Positions 9,653-19,462 of a stretch of DNA of 64,000 nt are shown here, one piece after another. The stretch lies in NCBI RefSeq assembly GCF_017357425.1, contig NZ_CP014572.1, positions 62,001 to 126,000 on the forward strand. Direction: 5' to 3'. The notes under the pieces are model-generated. The model did no database searches and had not been told where the DNA came from. It worked only from the letters and a program-made list of their open reading frames with translations. Numbering within the stretch: the stretch's first letter is position 1; every line of letters begins with the position of its first letter. Both the position numbers and the translations under genes were made by a program. The DNA comes from Arthrobacter sp. D5-1 (GTDB lineage Bacteria; Actinomycetota; Actinomycetes; Actinomycetales; Micrococcaceae).

Positions 9653-11587
9653 TCAGTCTGTGGAGCAGCAGTGCGAGGAATTGTGTGCTGGTGCGGCGGG
9701 ACGTGGCAGGTCCAGGGTCGGGTTCTGATCGAAGAAGCCGTGTGGCTGAAGGATGAACCCGACGTGCTGGCGCGGCATGACTGGCCAGTCCTCCAGTCGG
9801 ACCACGTGGTGCATGCCGAACGTGTACCAGACCACCAGATCCTGGTCAGCGATATTGCGGTTGGCCGCTGTCCAGGCCGGCAGGCCATCCCCGCCCATGC
9901 TTTGGTTGGGGTATTCGCCTGCGGGGAAACGCTCTGTCCGATCGTACGCGGTGACCCAGAGGTTGTTGCGGGCGAACTGTGCACGCTGGCTCACGAAGGA
10001 GTCCTCATGGGCGGCCAGGGTGATAGCGTCCGTGGGCATGAGCCGGTACGCCACCGGTTCATCGACGAGGTTCCGGCTGTCGTGGTTGACGACCTTCCAG
10101 AAACGGTGCTTGGAACTATCGGCCTTGCGGATGGCTTCCTGTTCTGTCCCCAGAAGCCGGTCCACGGTGTAGAAGCCGCTGAGGGTGGGGTTGTCGGCGG
10201 GGATCTCGGTGTCCACTTCGTAGACGGCGTTCTGCGGGCCGTCGAGTTCAAAGTCCATGCGGACGTTGAAAATGTGCTGGTGGATCGGGGCGTAGAGGCC
10301 GTCATTGTTCAGTGTCTGGCCGTACTTGTTCTTTTGCCCTGCCTTTTGGCCGGCCGTTGAGAGAATGCCGGTGGCCTTGACCAAAAACTCGATGGTGCCA
10401 TCGAGGTACAGGTGCCAGTAGAAGCCGTACTCGTAGTTGGCCACCGTGGCGATAAATGAGATGACCAGCTTGCGGGAGCGGCGGACCTCGGCGGAGTTAT
10501 TCCGGAAGTCGAAGTGCTTCCACATGATGCTGTCGTCTTCTTCGTGCATGCAGACAGCGTTCTTGATGGTCATGGGGTTTCCGTGGCTGTCGGAAACAAT
10601 GCCGTCGAAGTACTGGATTTCTCCCAGGCAGTCGCAGCCAAGTTTCAGCGAGTTCGCCATAACGCCGATGTTGTACTCGCCGGCGTCGAAGGCGTTCTTC
10701 TTGGACTGCACCGGCGAGGGGTCACCGTAGGGAACCACCATTTCAACGAGGGATGCCCTGTTGATGACAGAGCGGTCCCCGCCCTTGTCCCGGAACTTCA
10801 TCTGGTGAAGAACGAGGCCTTCCCTTGGGGTGAAGCCCACCCGGAACGACCAGTTGGCCCACTGGACGTGGTTTCCGGTGACTTTGAATGAAGGGCCCTC
10901 CGGCTGGGAGATCTCTATGGGCTTGATGTCGGTGCGGGCTGGCCCGACGTGCTGGGGAAGATAGTTGCCGGTGGCTTTGGGGACTTCGACGAAGCCGTTG
11001 TCCTCGATCTCCACAACATCTCCTGAGTTGAGGTCGTAGATGATCACGAGGTTCTCTGCGGGGTGGGCATAGGGGTTGTCATCACGGTCGAGCCTGGTGA
11101 AGACGAGGCAGCGCATCAGCCGCCGGCCCTCGGCATCAGTGCCGAAGTACCCTGCAGACCACGGCTCAATACAGACCAGGTCAAGGTCGGTCATGCCGCG
11201 GGCGGCGAGGACCTCAACGACGCGGGGGTCCTTCTTGCAGTTGACTTCGCACTCTTCGAACTCGTCCAGCATGATCGGCGGCTGCATGCCGCGGTCGAGT
11301 TCGGTCCACTGGGCAACGATGTTTGACTCAAGGTCGACCACGGCTTCATAGGCCAGTCCGGTTGCCCGGTTGATGAGCACTGAATCTGCTTCCCGGCCGG
11401 GGATAACACCGCTTCGCAGTGTTTCTTTGGCCGGTTCGCGAAGTTCAACGCTGACGAAGCGGAATGTGTCGGCAGCAGCGGGGCCTTCCTTCAGAGTGGA
11501 CACCGCTTGGGAGATTTCATCCCGGGAAAGCGGATCCAACGGATGGGCTGCCCCGACGACGGTCTGGGTTTCACTGTTCAGGGTCAT
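9653..11587 (-). CDS. Copper-containing primary amine oxidase (TPQ enzyme)
   Basis: 644 residues of the copper amine oxidase family (AGAO/histamine oxidase type). The NYEY motif supplies the tyrosine that becomes topaquinone. The aspartate in KNAFDAGEYNIGV is the expected catalytic base, and HQH plus the later MHHVVRLEDWPVMP histidine are the copper ligands. It oxidises RCH2NH2 to RCHO with release of NH3 and H2O2, so ethylamine would give acetaldehyde. No signal peptide is seen, as usual for arthrobacterial enzymes. ATG at 11587 follows AAGGAGA; the longer reading is unsupported. The gap 9359-9652 after it shows no convincing gene. Confidence 0.95.
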   Translation of the reverse strand: MTLNSETQTVVGAAHPLDPLSRDEISQAVSTLKEGPAAADTFRFVSVELREPAKETLRSGVIPGREADSVLINRATGLAYEAVVDLESNIVAQWTELDRGMQPPIMLDEFEECEVNCKKDPRVVEVLAARGMTDLDLVCIEPWSAGYFGTDAEGRRLMRCLVFTRLDRDDNPYAHPAENLVIIYDLNSGDVVEIEDNGFVEVPKATGNYLPQHVGPARTDIKPIEISQPEGPSFKVTGNHVQWANWSFRVGFTPREGLVLHQMKFRDKGGDRSVINRASLVEMVVPYGDPSPVQSKKNAFDAGEYNIGVMANSLKLGCDCLGEIQYFDGIVSDSHGNPMTIKNAVCMHEEDDSIMWKHFDFRNNSAEVRRSRKLVISFIATVANYEYGFYWHLYLDGTIEFLVKATGILSTAGQKAGQKNKYGQTLNNDGLYAPIHQHIFNVRMDFELDGPQNAVYEVDTEIPADNPTLSGFYTVDRLLGTEQEAIRKADSSKHRFWKVVNHDSRNLVDEPVAYRLMPTDAITLAAHEDSFVSQRAQFARNNLWVTAYDRTERFPAGEYPNQSMGGDGLPAWTAANRNIADQDLVVWYTFGMHHVVRLEDWPVMPRQHVGFILQPHGFFDQNPTLDLPRPAAPAHNSSHCCSTD

Positions 11588-11672
11588 GTCATTCTCCTTG
11601 CTAAATTCCGGACCGATGGTCCGCGGGGTTGGGGGCCGCACGTGTCGTGTCATCCGCTTTCTGTCAGCGGTG

Positions 11673-12098
11673 TCAAACGGGCCAGTCCATGAGGGTTGAG
11701 CGGATGAGGAAACGTACTCCGTCGGGTGATTCCAGGGAAAACCCGCTCCCTCTGCCCTGCACTACGTCAACTGTCAGATGCGTGTGGCTCCAGTAGGCGA
11801 ACTGCTCGCGGGACATCCAAAAGTCCACTGGCTGGGATACTCTGTCACGGTCGCTTTCATCGTCGGCGCCAATGTCGAACTGTCCGAGCAGAACGTCGGC
11901 AGCTCCGGTCCGAAAGTCCCCTGCGGGGTAGCACATGGGTGCCGATCCATCGCAGCAGCCGCCGGATTGGTGGAACATCAGCGGACCATGCCTGGACCAA
12001 AGATCCCTGAGTAGGACGACGGCAGCGGGAGTCAAAGCCACTCTTGAAAAATTCTCGCCGGGCAGCGTAACTGCGGCGTCGAGTCTTGAAATGATCAT
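11673..12098 (-). CDS. DUF779 family protein
   Basis: 141 residues with the hallmark HQSGGCCDGSAPMC cysteine cluster of the DUF779 family, whose genes typically follow AcoD/ExaC-type aldehyde dehydrogenases. Function is unknown; a role in maturing or supporting the aldehyde dehydrogenase has been suggested only by gene neighbourhood. The ATG at 12098 overlaps a short upstream reading by ATGA and has AAAGGA nearby. It lies between the aldehyde dehydrogenase and the amine oxidase on the same strand, so the three are probably one operon. Confidence 0.88.
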   Translation of the reverse strand: MIISRLDAAVTLPGENFSRVALTPAAVVLLRDLWSRHGPLMFHQSGGCCDGSAPMCYPAGDFRTGAADVLLGQFDIGADDESDRDRVSQPVDFWMSREQFAYWSHTHLTVDVVQGRGSGFSLESPDGVRFLIRSTLMDWPV

Positions 12099-12165
12099 GG
12101 GAGTCCTTTCGGGCTGCCATAGCGGGTCCTTCGGGGTTTGAGTTCGCCAGGAAGGGCCTGGATAC

Positions 12166-12261
12166 TCACTTCGCCGCCCTCGGGGAAGTGAACTCCTTGG
12201 GCAGCGGATGTGTGCGTTCCCACTGCATCCGGCGATCGTGGATGAGCTTGACGTTCTTCAC
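12166..12261 (-). CDS. Candidate 31-residue small protein between aldDH and DUF779
   Basis: GTG at 12261 has a strong ribosome site, GGGAGG, nine bases upstream (12271-12276 on the plus strand). The predicted peptide is basic: MKNVKLIHDRRMQWERTHPL followed by 11 residues ending in RAAK. It lies 84 bases after the aldehyde dehydrogenase stop and 68 bases before DUF779. It could be a real small protein or only a translational relay. A second 24-codon reading just after it overlaps the DUF779 start. I know of no family for it. Confidence 0.4.
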   Translation of the reverse strand: MKNVKLIHDRRMQWERTHPLPKEFTSPRAAK

Positions 12262-12344
12262 TTGAACTCACCTCCCTTGGGGAGGGGCTCGAGTGGGATC
12301 CGATGATTTTGTTGTCAGACCCCACTCATGTCCCTGGATGCGGC

Positions 12345-13868
12345 TTAGAAGAAGCCGAGTTTGTTTTCGTTGTAGCTGACCAGGAGGTTTTTGGTCTGCT
12401 GGTAGTGGTCCAGCATCATGGCGTGGTTTTCGCGTCCGATGCCGGAGGACTTGTAGCCGCCGAACGCAGCCCCGGCGGGGTAGGCGTGGTAGTTGTTGAC
12501 CCAGACGCGGCCGGCCTGGATTTCGCGTCCTGCGCGGTAGGCGATGTTGCCGTTGCGGGACCAGACGCCAGCGCCCAGGCCGTAGAGGGTGTCGTTGGCG
12601 ATGCCCATGGCGTCGTTGTAGTCGCTGAAGCGGGCAACGGAGACTACGGGGCCGAAGATTTCTTCCTGGAAGATCCGCATTTTGTTGTGGCCTTCGAAGA
12701 CGGTGGGCTGGACGTAGTAGCCGCCAGCGAGATCACCGGGCAGTTCGGCCCGGCCGCCGCCGGTTAGGACCTTGGCGCCTTCCTGCTTTCCGATGTCGAT
12801 GTAGGAGAGGATCTTTTCCAGCTGGTCGTTGGAGGCCTGGGCGCCGACCTGGGTTGCGGTGTCCAGCGGGTTGCCTTGGATGATCGCATTGGTGCGGGCC
12901 AGGGCATCGGCGATGAAGGATTCGTAGATGTCCTCCTGGACCAAGGCGCGGGACGGGCAGGTGCAGACCTCACCCTGGTTGAAGGCGAAGAGTGTGAAGC
13001 CTTCCAGTGCTTTGTCATAGAACGCGTCGTTGCTTTCGGCCACGTCGTTGAAGAAGATGTTGGGGCTCTTGCCACCGAGTTCCAGGGTTACCGGGATGAG
13101 GTTCTCGCTGGCGTACTGGCTGATCAGCCGACCCGTGGTGGTCTCGCCGGTGAAGGCAATCTTCCGGATGCGGGGGCTCGATGCCAGCGGCTTGCCGGCC
13201 TCGACGCCGAACCCGTTGACCACGTTCAGTACGCCGGCGGGCAGCAGGTCGCCGATGAGTTCCATCAGGACCAGGATGGACGTCGGCGTCTGCTCGGCAG
13301 GCTTGAGGACGACGGCGTTGCCGGCGGCGAGGGCCGGTGCGAGCTTCCAGACGGCCATCAGGATGGGGAAGTTCCAGGGGATGATCTGGCCGACGACGCC
13401 GAGGGGTTCGTGGTAGTGGTAGGCGGTGGTGTCGTCGTCGAGCTGGGAGAGCCGGCCTTCCTGGGCGCGGATGGCGGAGGCGAAGTAGCGGAAGTGGTCC
13501 GCGGCGAGCGGGAGGTCTGCGTTGAGGGTTTCGCGGACGGGCTTGCCGTTGTCCCACGTCTCGGCGACGGCGAGCATTTCCAGGTTCTCGTCGATGCGGT
13601 CCGCGATTTTGTTCAGGATGGCGGCGCGTTCAGCAACCGACGTCTTGCCCCAGGACGGTGCAACCTTGTGCGCAGCGTCAAGGGCCAGCTCGATGTCCTC
13701 GGCCGTGCCGCGGGCCACCTCGCAGAAGGCCTTGCCCGTGACCGGAGTGATGTTCTCGAAGTACTGGCCCTTCACGGGGGCCACCCACTCGCCGCCGATC
13801 CAGTTCTCGTAACGGTCCTTGAACGTGACCTTCGAGCCGTCGGTACCGGGCTGTGCATAAACAGTCAT
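12345..13868 (-). CDS. NAD-dependent aldehyde dehydrogenase (AcoD/ExaC type)
   Basis: 507 residues. It has the NAD-binding [20 protein letters not shown] region, the glutamate motif LELGGKSPN and the active-site cysteine in [12 protein letters not shown], which with EVCTCPSR matches the acetaldehyde dehydrogenase II (AcoD/ExaC) group. It oxidises acetaldehyde to acetate. ATG at 13868 follows AGGAGA. It is the first gene of the minus-strand cluster aldDH - small ORF - DUF779 - amine oxidase - permease - DUF5134 - acs - adk, giving a complete path from ethylamine to acetyl-CoA. Confidence 0.95.
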   Translation of the reverse strand: MTVYAQPGTDGSKVTFKDRYENWIGGEWVAPVKGQYFENITPVTGKAFCEVARGTAEDIELALDAAHKVAPSWGKTSVAERAAILNKIADRIDENLEMLAVAETWDNGKPVRETLNADLPLAADHFRYFASAIRAQEGRLSQLDDDTTAYHYHEPLGVVGQIIPWNFPILMAVWKLAPALAAGNAVVLKPAEQTPTSILVLMELIGDLLPAGVLNVVNGFGVEAGKPLASSPRIRKIAFTGETTTGRLISQYASENLIPVTLELGGKSPNIFFNDVAESNDAFYDKALEGFTLFAFNQGEVCTCPSRALVQEDIYESFIADALARTNAIIQGNPLDTATQVGAQASNDQLEKILSYIDIGKQEGAKVLTGGGRAELPGDLAGGYYVQPTVFEGHNKMRIFQEEIFGPVVSVARFSDYNDAMGIANDTLYGLGAGVWSRNGNIAYRAGREIQAGRVWVNNYHAYPAGAAFGGYKSSGIGRENHAMMLDHYQQTKNLLVSYNENKLGFF

Positions 13869-14036
13869 TCTTATTCTCCTGAATTTCTGGAATTCCTCAT
13901 CCTCGAGGAACGTGGGCGGCTATTCGGGCAGACAAATATATTCCAAGACAATTAGGAATAGGGACAGGTACTTCCCTGACGGTCTTCCGAATAACACGTA
14001 TTCGGGCGGTTCTAGCTGCACATCGTAGGAATGTGA

Positions 14037-14318
14037 TTTACCAGTGACCTTGCCCAGAAGCTCAGCGCCGCCAATACCAGCTACCTGAAAAAATTGAGCC
14101 TTATCAGTTTCGATGCCCGGGTCGACATGTACAAAAAAGTTCTGGGGCCGTATTTCGACATTGCCGAACAGCAAAAAGGCGCGCCGGTGGACCGGGATCT
14201 GGTCGCCTATTTCATCACCCACTACTATGCATCCATGGCACTCTACGGGGGTTATGGTAGACCCGAGGCAATAAACCTTTTGCTCAAGAAACTCATCACC
14301 GGCCTCAGCATGGTGTGA
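14037..14318 (+). pseudogene. C-terminal fragment of a TetR-type regulator
   Basis: Open reading after a stop at 14034 gives a helical sequence (LAQKLSAANTSYLKKLSLIS, then YFDIAEQQKG and ITHYYASMALYGGYGRPEAI) like the ligand-binding C-terminal half of TetR-family repressors. The DNA-binding N-terminus is missing, so this is a truncated remnant at the junction with the actinobacterial DNA. Its stop overlaps the end of atzB tail-to-tail by 14 bases, suggesting the two were original neighbours in the donor. The family call is moderately sure; loss of function is very likely. Confidence 0.55.
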
Positions 14319-15777
14319 CACCGGTGCCCCGTCGAAGGGCTGCCACCAAAGGATCGCCGTAAATCACCCGGCGAAACACCCCGTCCGCAGCCCGGGCCAG
14401 CTCCATTTCATCAAGGCCCGGAAATTCACCGTTGCGCCACACCACCTTGCCGTTGATCACGGTCATGTCCACGGGGCCGGAAAAACCCACTTTCGCGGGC
14501 AGGCTCCGTGGATCGTGGTTGGCGCCGATGTATTCGATCCGGTTCAGATCGACGGCAAAGAAATCCGCAGCCCTGCCCACGGCGAGGGCGCCGAGATCAG
14601 GCCGGTTGAGGCAATCCGCACCACCCTGGGTGGCCATGCGCAGAAAGTCATAGGGAGCTGGCACCGGATGCTGGCGCTCACTGGCCTTCAGGCACTGGAG
14701 CAGGTAGGCAAGGCGGATGCACTCGGCGAGGTTCGAGCTGTCGTTGGAGGCGTGGCCATCCACCCCAAAGCCCACCCGCACACCTGCCGCCGCCATGGCG
14801 GGAATGTCGGTGACTTCGGCACCCACCAGAAACACCGGCGCCGGGCAATGGGCAACACCGGTGCCGGTGGCGGCAAGGCGGGCGATGTCCGCTGCGGTGA
14901 ATTCCCAGCCGTGGGCGAGCCACACATCCGGCCCGACAAAGCCCCGGTTTTCGCACCAGTCGAGGCTGCGCTCGCCAAAACGGGCCACCATGGCGGGGGT
15001 TTCCCCCTCCCCCAGATGGGTGTGCAGGCTCACCCCCAGGTGGCGGGCCAGACGGGCAGACTCGACGAAGGTTTCCGGGTAGGCAATCACCGGCGAGCTG
15101 GGCGCCACCACCACCCGCTGCATGGCGAAGGGCCGCGGGTCATGAAAGCGGCTCACCAGGCGTTCGCAATCGGCAAGAAAAGTATCGGTGCTCTCCCGCA
15201 TGGCATCGGGAATGGTGCTGCCCTCCGCCATCGGCAGGGTGATGCAGCCGCGCCCGGCGTGAAAACGCAGCCCCAGCAGGTTAGCGGCATCAAACTGGCG
15301 GTCCACCAGAAAGGGTCCACCCCGGCGGCTGTAGTTGTACTGGTGATCAAACGCGGTGGTGCAGCCGTGCTTGATCAGCTCCGCCATGGACACCACTGTG
15401 CTGTGGTAGATGCAGTCTTCATCCACCAGGGCAAACACCGGGTAGATCTTGCGCAGCCAGGCCAGCACATCAAGCTGGGTCCAGTCGAGGGGGGCAAGAT
15501 TGCGGACAAAGGCCTGAAAAAAATGGTGATGGGTGTTGATCAGCCCCGGATAGGCGGTCAGCCCCCGGCAGTTCACCACCTCAACACCCTGTTCCTGGCC
15601 AACGCCAATTGGGGCCAGAGTTCGGGGCAGATCCGGGCCAAGGCCAATAATCTCCCCGTCTCTCACCAGAATATCGACGCCATTAAGCACCGTGCCCGCG
15701 ACATCCCCGGTGACCAGCTGGTGAAACCCGGTGTAAAGAGTAACGGCAGCTTTTGCAGGTGTGGCGGTGTGGCTCAT
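14305..15777 (-). CDS. atzB: Hydroxyatrazine N-ethylaminohydrolase
   Basis: 490-residue amidohydrolase that I recognise as AtzB: it removes ethylamine from hydroxyatrazine to give N-isopropylammelide. It has the metal-binding NTHHHFF (His83, His85), THLGEGE, AHGWEF and the GVDGHASND aspartate motif. The published Pseudomonas sp. ADP protein is about 481 residues; here ATG at 15777, behind GGGAGA, gives a nine-residue longer N-terminus. The gene lies in proteobacterial-type DNA beside a truncated IS1071 on its upstream side and an orphan TetR tail downstream. Its product ethylamine is the likely substrate of the adjacent amine oxidase cluster. Confidence 0.97.
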   Translation of the reverse strand: MSHTATPAKAAVTLYTGFHQLVTGDVAGTVLNGVDILVRDGEIIGLGPDLPRTLAPIGVGQEQGVEVVNCRGLTAYPGLINTHHHFFQAFVRNLAPLDWTQLDVLAWLRKIYPVFALVDEDCIYHSTVVSMAELIKHGCTTAFDHQYNYSRRGGPFLVDRQFDAANLLGLRFHAGRGCITLPMAEGSTIPDAMRESTDTFLADCERLVSRFHDPRPFAMQRVVVAPSSPVIAYPETFVESARLARHLGVSLHTHLGEGETPAMVARFGERSLDWCENRGFVGPDVWLAHGWEFTAADIARLAATGTGVAHCPAPVFLVGAEVTDIPAMAAAGVRVGFGVDGHASNDSSNLAECIRLAYLLQCLKASERQHPVPAPYDFLRMATQGGADCLNRPDLGALAVGRAADFFAVDLNRIEYIGANHDPRSLPAKVGFSGPVDMTVINGKVVWRNGEFPGLDEMELARAADGVFRRVIYGDPLVAALRRGTGVTPC

Positions 15778-15814
15778 GGTATCTCCCTTTTTCTGGTAAA
15801 CCTGTCTGATGGCA

Positions 15815-15843
15815 TGGTTTCACGAAACACCGGTGTTTGTCAA
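15815..15843 (-). promoter_or_regulatory. Candidate atzB promoter with palindromic operator
   Basis: On the minus strand a perfect -35 TTGACA (15838-15843) is followed, 18 bases later, by AACCAT as a weak -10. The spacer holds the perfect 14-bp palindrome AAACACCGGTGTTT (15825-15838), about 48 bases before the atzB ATG. A palindrome inside the spacer is the classic layout for a TetR-type operator, fitting the TetR remnant at the other end of atzB. Inference from sequence only. Confidence 0.5.
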
Positions 15844-15939
15844 CGTAGTTGTCGTGTAGACCGTGTTTTTATGCAGCCTCGTTCAACTGCATTTCTTGCC
15901 TCTCCGGATTGAGTGTGTTCCCGGTCTGGGCTGGAGATC

Positions 15940-17231
15940 GAAACCTGCCAGATCATTCCCAGACTTGGTGCCACCACTTCAACTGGCAGCTTTCTGGATC
16001 CTTTGAGATATAAAGCTTGCAGCTTGGCAAGGTACTCGATGGCAGGATGCTCGCCGGTGGCCTGCCAGGGCAGCTTTGCAATGGCGACGAGCAACGACCG
16101 CACGGGGCGAATTCCATCAATCAATCCCTCGCGGACCAGGGAGGCCCTGCTCGGTGGTTTGCGTTTCTGGGTTTCGGTGATCAAGGCTTCAAGACGGGCA
16201 CGCAACTCAGCATCTGGCACCGCACCTTGCGCGCTCAAGGCAACAAGTTCGCCGAGCAGCGTTTTGTACATTGCGGCCCAATTGACGGTAGCGGGGACAT
16301 CGGCGGCAGCCTGACGCCACAGATCGGCGATCCGGCGCTGCACCATAAGGATCAACTGGTCTGTGGTGGTGAACAGGCAATACCGAAGAAAGCATGCGAC
16401 CTCCACGGTGCGCGCTGGCTCTTTGATCTTGGCTCCGGCTGAGGGCGGCCTGGAGACAAGTCGGCGCGCGTAGCGGCGCAAGATGAGATCGGGGATGTCT
16501 GCCAGGTGCTTATGAACGTCCAGCGTGTAAAGCAGGTCGATGCGCTCCAGTACCTCGCTGATTTGGCGGGTTGAGTGTTTCGCCGGTGCAGCCCATAGCC
16601 AACTCTGCTGGGTTTGTCCATCTGGGCGCAGCTCTGAAACTGAGGCTCGCCAGCGATCAAGTGTTGCTGGATCAACGCTGGCGGCGATGGCGGTGCCTGT
16701 TTCAACTTCAAGCTGGGCAAGTGCCGCCGCAATCAGTGTCCGAATTGCCCGCTCGTGCACGATCACCAGCTTGTTCTTGTACAGCCATTGACGCGCCCGC
16801 ACGAGTAGCTGATCGCGGTCGGCGCAGCGCGCCACTTCGTCGCGCAGTTCACGTACCAGTGAGCGGCGCTGGTGCTCGCTCATCCACTGGAATCCAAGGA
16901 CCGTGCAGGCTACTTGTTGGTGATCGAATAGCGTGCGCCCGCGTTCATACATGGCTCTCAGCGAGGCGACTTCTGGTGCTGCAATGCCAAGCTCGTTGCC
17001 AAGGTGGCGCCACAAGGCTACTGGAATTACCCGAAAGGCACCGAGCAAACGCCCACTCATGCGCAGGAAACCAATATGGAGCGCCAGACCAAGCTTGTGG
17101 GAATCACCTCGGCGTGCATTGATTGCGTCGCGCTCGGCACCATCGAAGGTGAAAAATGCCTTCATCTCGAAGTCGCTGATATCGCGGGGGAGCCCACGCA
17201 TCCCCAAAAACGTTGTGTGCCAACCCTGCAT
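15940..17231 (-). pseudogene. tnpA: IS1071 transposase TnpA, N-terminal part
   Basis: Starts MQGWHTTFLGMRGLPRDISD, as in IS1071 TnpA, and stays intact for about 430 residues of a protein normally near 970. It then runs into unrelated sequence (after about GMIWQ) and stops at 15840. The DDE catalytic core of Tn3-family transposases lies in the missing C-terminal half, so the product cannot transpose. ATG at 17231 is preferred over the slightly longer reading. Confidence 0.9.
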
Positions 17232-17376
17232 CGTGAACCTCAAAAGTGGGAGGCCACCATACCCGTTTACAAAGCGAACAGGAAAGTCAATGAAATCAAC
17301 GGTCTACCCAGACCACCCCCGCGCCAGTGCTAGCTTTGCGTACCGTCACTTATTGCACTGAAAACGAGGAGACCCC
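15940..17376 (-). mobile_element. Truncated IS1071 (Tn3 family), outer end at 17376
   Basis: The terminal inverted repeat starting GGGGTCTCCTCGTTTTCAG reads on the minus strand from 17376, which is the known IS1071 end. The transposase follows but is cut off near 15940, so the second inverted repeat and about half of tnpA are missing. IS1071 copies commonly flank catabolic genes on proteobacterial plasmids, including atrazine genes. The exact inner breakpoint, somewhere in 15850-15950, is uncertain. Confidence 0.9.
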
Positions 17377-18350
17377 GCCATGGCCAAAATGCGCAAGGTC
17401 ACCACCGTTCGCGGCTACGGTGCCTTTGTCGGCGCCAACCACCTCGAAGTGGAAGAAACCACCGGCACGGGCCAGGAGAAGACGGGCACCAAGAAGGTCA
17501 TCGCCTTCAAGCGCGCCATCATCGCCGCTGGCAGCCAGGCCGTGCGCCTGCCGTTCATGCCCAACGACCCGCGCGTGGTCGATTCCACCGGCGCGCTGGC
17601 GCTCAGCGGCGTGCCCAAACGCATGCTCATCCTGGGTGGCGGCATCATCGGCCTGGAAATGGGCACGGTGTACAGCACCCTGGGCGCACGCCTGGATGTG
17701 GTGGAGATGATGGAAGGCCTGATGCAGGGCGCCGACCGCGACCTCGTCAAGATCTGGCAAAAGATGAACGCCAAGCGCTTCGACAACATCATGTTGAAGA
17801 CGAAAACCGTCGGTGCCGAGGCCACACCTGAAGGCATCAAGGTCACATTCGCGCCAGCGGAAGAGGGCGGCACCGCCCCCGAGCCACAGGTGTACGACCT
17901 GGTGCTGCAGGCCGTGGGCCGCACGCCCAACGGCAAAAAGATCGCTGCTGAAAAGGCTGGCGTGGCCGTCACGGACCGTGGCTTCATCAACGTCGATATC
18001 CAGATGCGCACCAACGTGCCGCACATCTTTGCCATCGGCGACATCGTGGGCCAGCCCATGCTGGCGCACAAGGCGGTGCATGAGGCACACGTGGCGGCAG
18101 AAGTGATTGCCGGTGAACTGCAAGGCAACAAAGAGCTGGCAAGCGCCGCCTTCAACGCCCGCGTGATCCCAAGCGTGGCCTACACCGACCCTGAAGTGGC
18201 TTGGGTGGGCCTGACGGAAGACCAGGCCAAGGCCCAAGGCATCAAGGTCAAGAAGGGCCTGTTCCCCTGGACGGCCTCGGGCCGCGCCATTGCCAACGGC
18301 CGCGACGAAGGCTTCACCAAGCTGCTGTTCGACGACAGCCCCGAAGCAGC
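17377..18350 (+). pseudogene. lpdA: Dihydrolipoamide dehydrogenase fragment
   Basis: Reads as the middle and most of the C-terminal part of an E3 dihydrolipoamide dehydrogenase: the NAD-binding ILGGGIIGLEMG, the second FAD segment FAIGDIVGQPMLAHKA and the dimer interface VAYTDPEVAWVGLTE. The N-terminal FAD fold and the redox-active disulfide are missing, cut off exactly at the IS1071 end. After ...LLFDDSPEA it passes in frame into a transposase fragment. The sequence style is betaproteobacterial. It is a scar of IS1071 insertion, not a working enzyme. Confidence 0.85.
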
Positions 18351-19263
18351 GACCCCTCGAATCTCATCGCCGGGTGTCATCTTTCACGCGGCCACCGGCA
18401 TCGATGCGGCTACCGTGGCCCCAGTGCAGACCACACTGCAAAAACGCATCCTGCGCGCCTTCGTTGCTCGGGGCCTGCTGGAGAACTGTGACGCCAAAGA
18501 CATGCTGGGCTACAAACACAGCGGCTTCTCGGTGGACGCCGGTGTCTGCATCGAAGCCCACGACCGCGCTGCGCTGGAGCGGCTGCTGCGCTATTGCGCG
18601 CGTCCACCGTTTTCCATGGAGCGCCTACGCAAAGAGGGAAGCAAACTGGTGTACCGCTGTGCCAAACAGCGCAGCGAGCCCACCAGTGACAAGCGTGGTG
18701 CCAAGGCAGATGAGCTGCACCTCACACCGCTGGAACTGATCGACCGCATCGCCGCGCTGGTGCCACCGCCACGCACCCACCGGCACCGCTACTTTGGTGT
18801 GCTGGCACCAAACTCGCCGCTGAGAGCGGCGGTAACGGCGCTGGCTCAGCCTGCTGCGTCGCAACCAGCCACGGTGGAGACTGCACAACCTGGCGCGGGC
18901 GTACCTGGGGTGGCGGCGCCGGGCAACGCGGCCACACCCACACCCGAACCTGAAGCACGCCCGAAGCGAGCGGCGCATTACTTGTGGGCGGTGCTGATTG
19001 CCCGCATCTACGAGGCATTTCCGCTGCTGTGCCCCATGTGCGGTGGGCAGATGCGCATCATTGCCTTCATCACCCACAGCGCCGAAATCCGCCACATCCT
19101 GAACCACATCGGGGTGGAGTCTGCCCCCCCGCACATCACCCCGGCACGCGGGCCACCGCTGTGGGAGGGCTGCGACGCGCCGGTGGATGATGGTGCGCAA
19201 GGCGAGCCGGATTGGGATCTGGCAGCTCAACCCGACGAGGTAGACCAGCGCGTCAATTGGTGA
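18351..19263 (+). pseudogene. IS91-family transposase, C-terminal fragment (ISPps1/ISCR-like)
   Basis: About 300 residues typical of the C-terminus of IS91/ISCR-type transposases: LQKRILRAFVARGLLE, the LTPLELIDRIAALVPPPRTH segment and a CPMCGGQMR zinc-ribbon-like pair. The N-terminal HUH nuclease region is absent. It is fused in frame to the dihydrolipoamide dehydrogenase remnant, so the whole 17380-19263 reading of 627 codons is chimeric. IS91-type elements (ISPps1) are known near atz genes in Pseudomonas sp. ADP. The gap 19264-19462 has no gene. Confidence 0.75.
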
Positions 19264-19462
19264 CCCAGTGAAGCGGCGGTATCCATCGCTGCGGGGAAGC
19301 AGCTGCGCGCGCGCCAGGCCCAAATGCATACTGCCTCCCAAGCTCTTGCCATTGAGCGGCAAGCGAGCGCTCAACCTTCCTTGGCCGAACGTGTTTCGAG
19401 GCCCAAAACTCGTGCCATACTTGGCCTCATGCGGTTGAATTTCCTATCCGTCTTATAGTACA

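Noticed and set aside
13920..14321. 133-codon minus-strand reading opposite the TetR fragment
   Set aside because: Overlaps atzB's end and the TetR tail; composition fits an antisense shadow.
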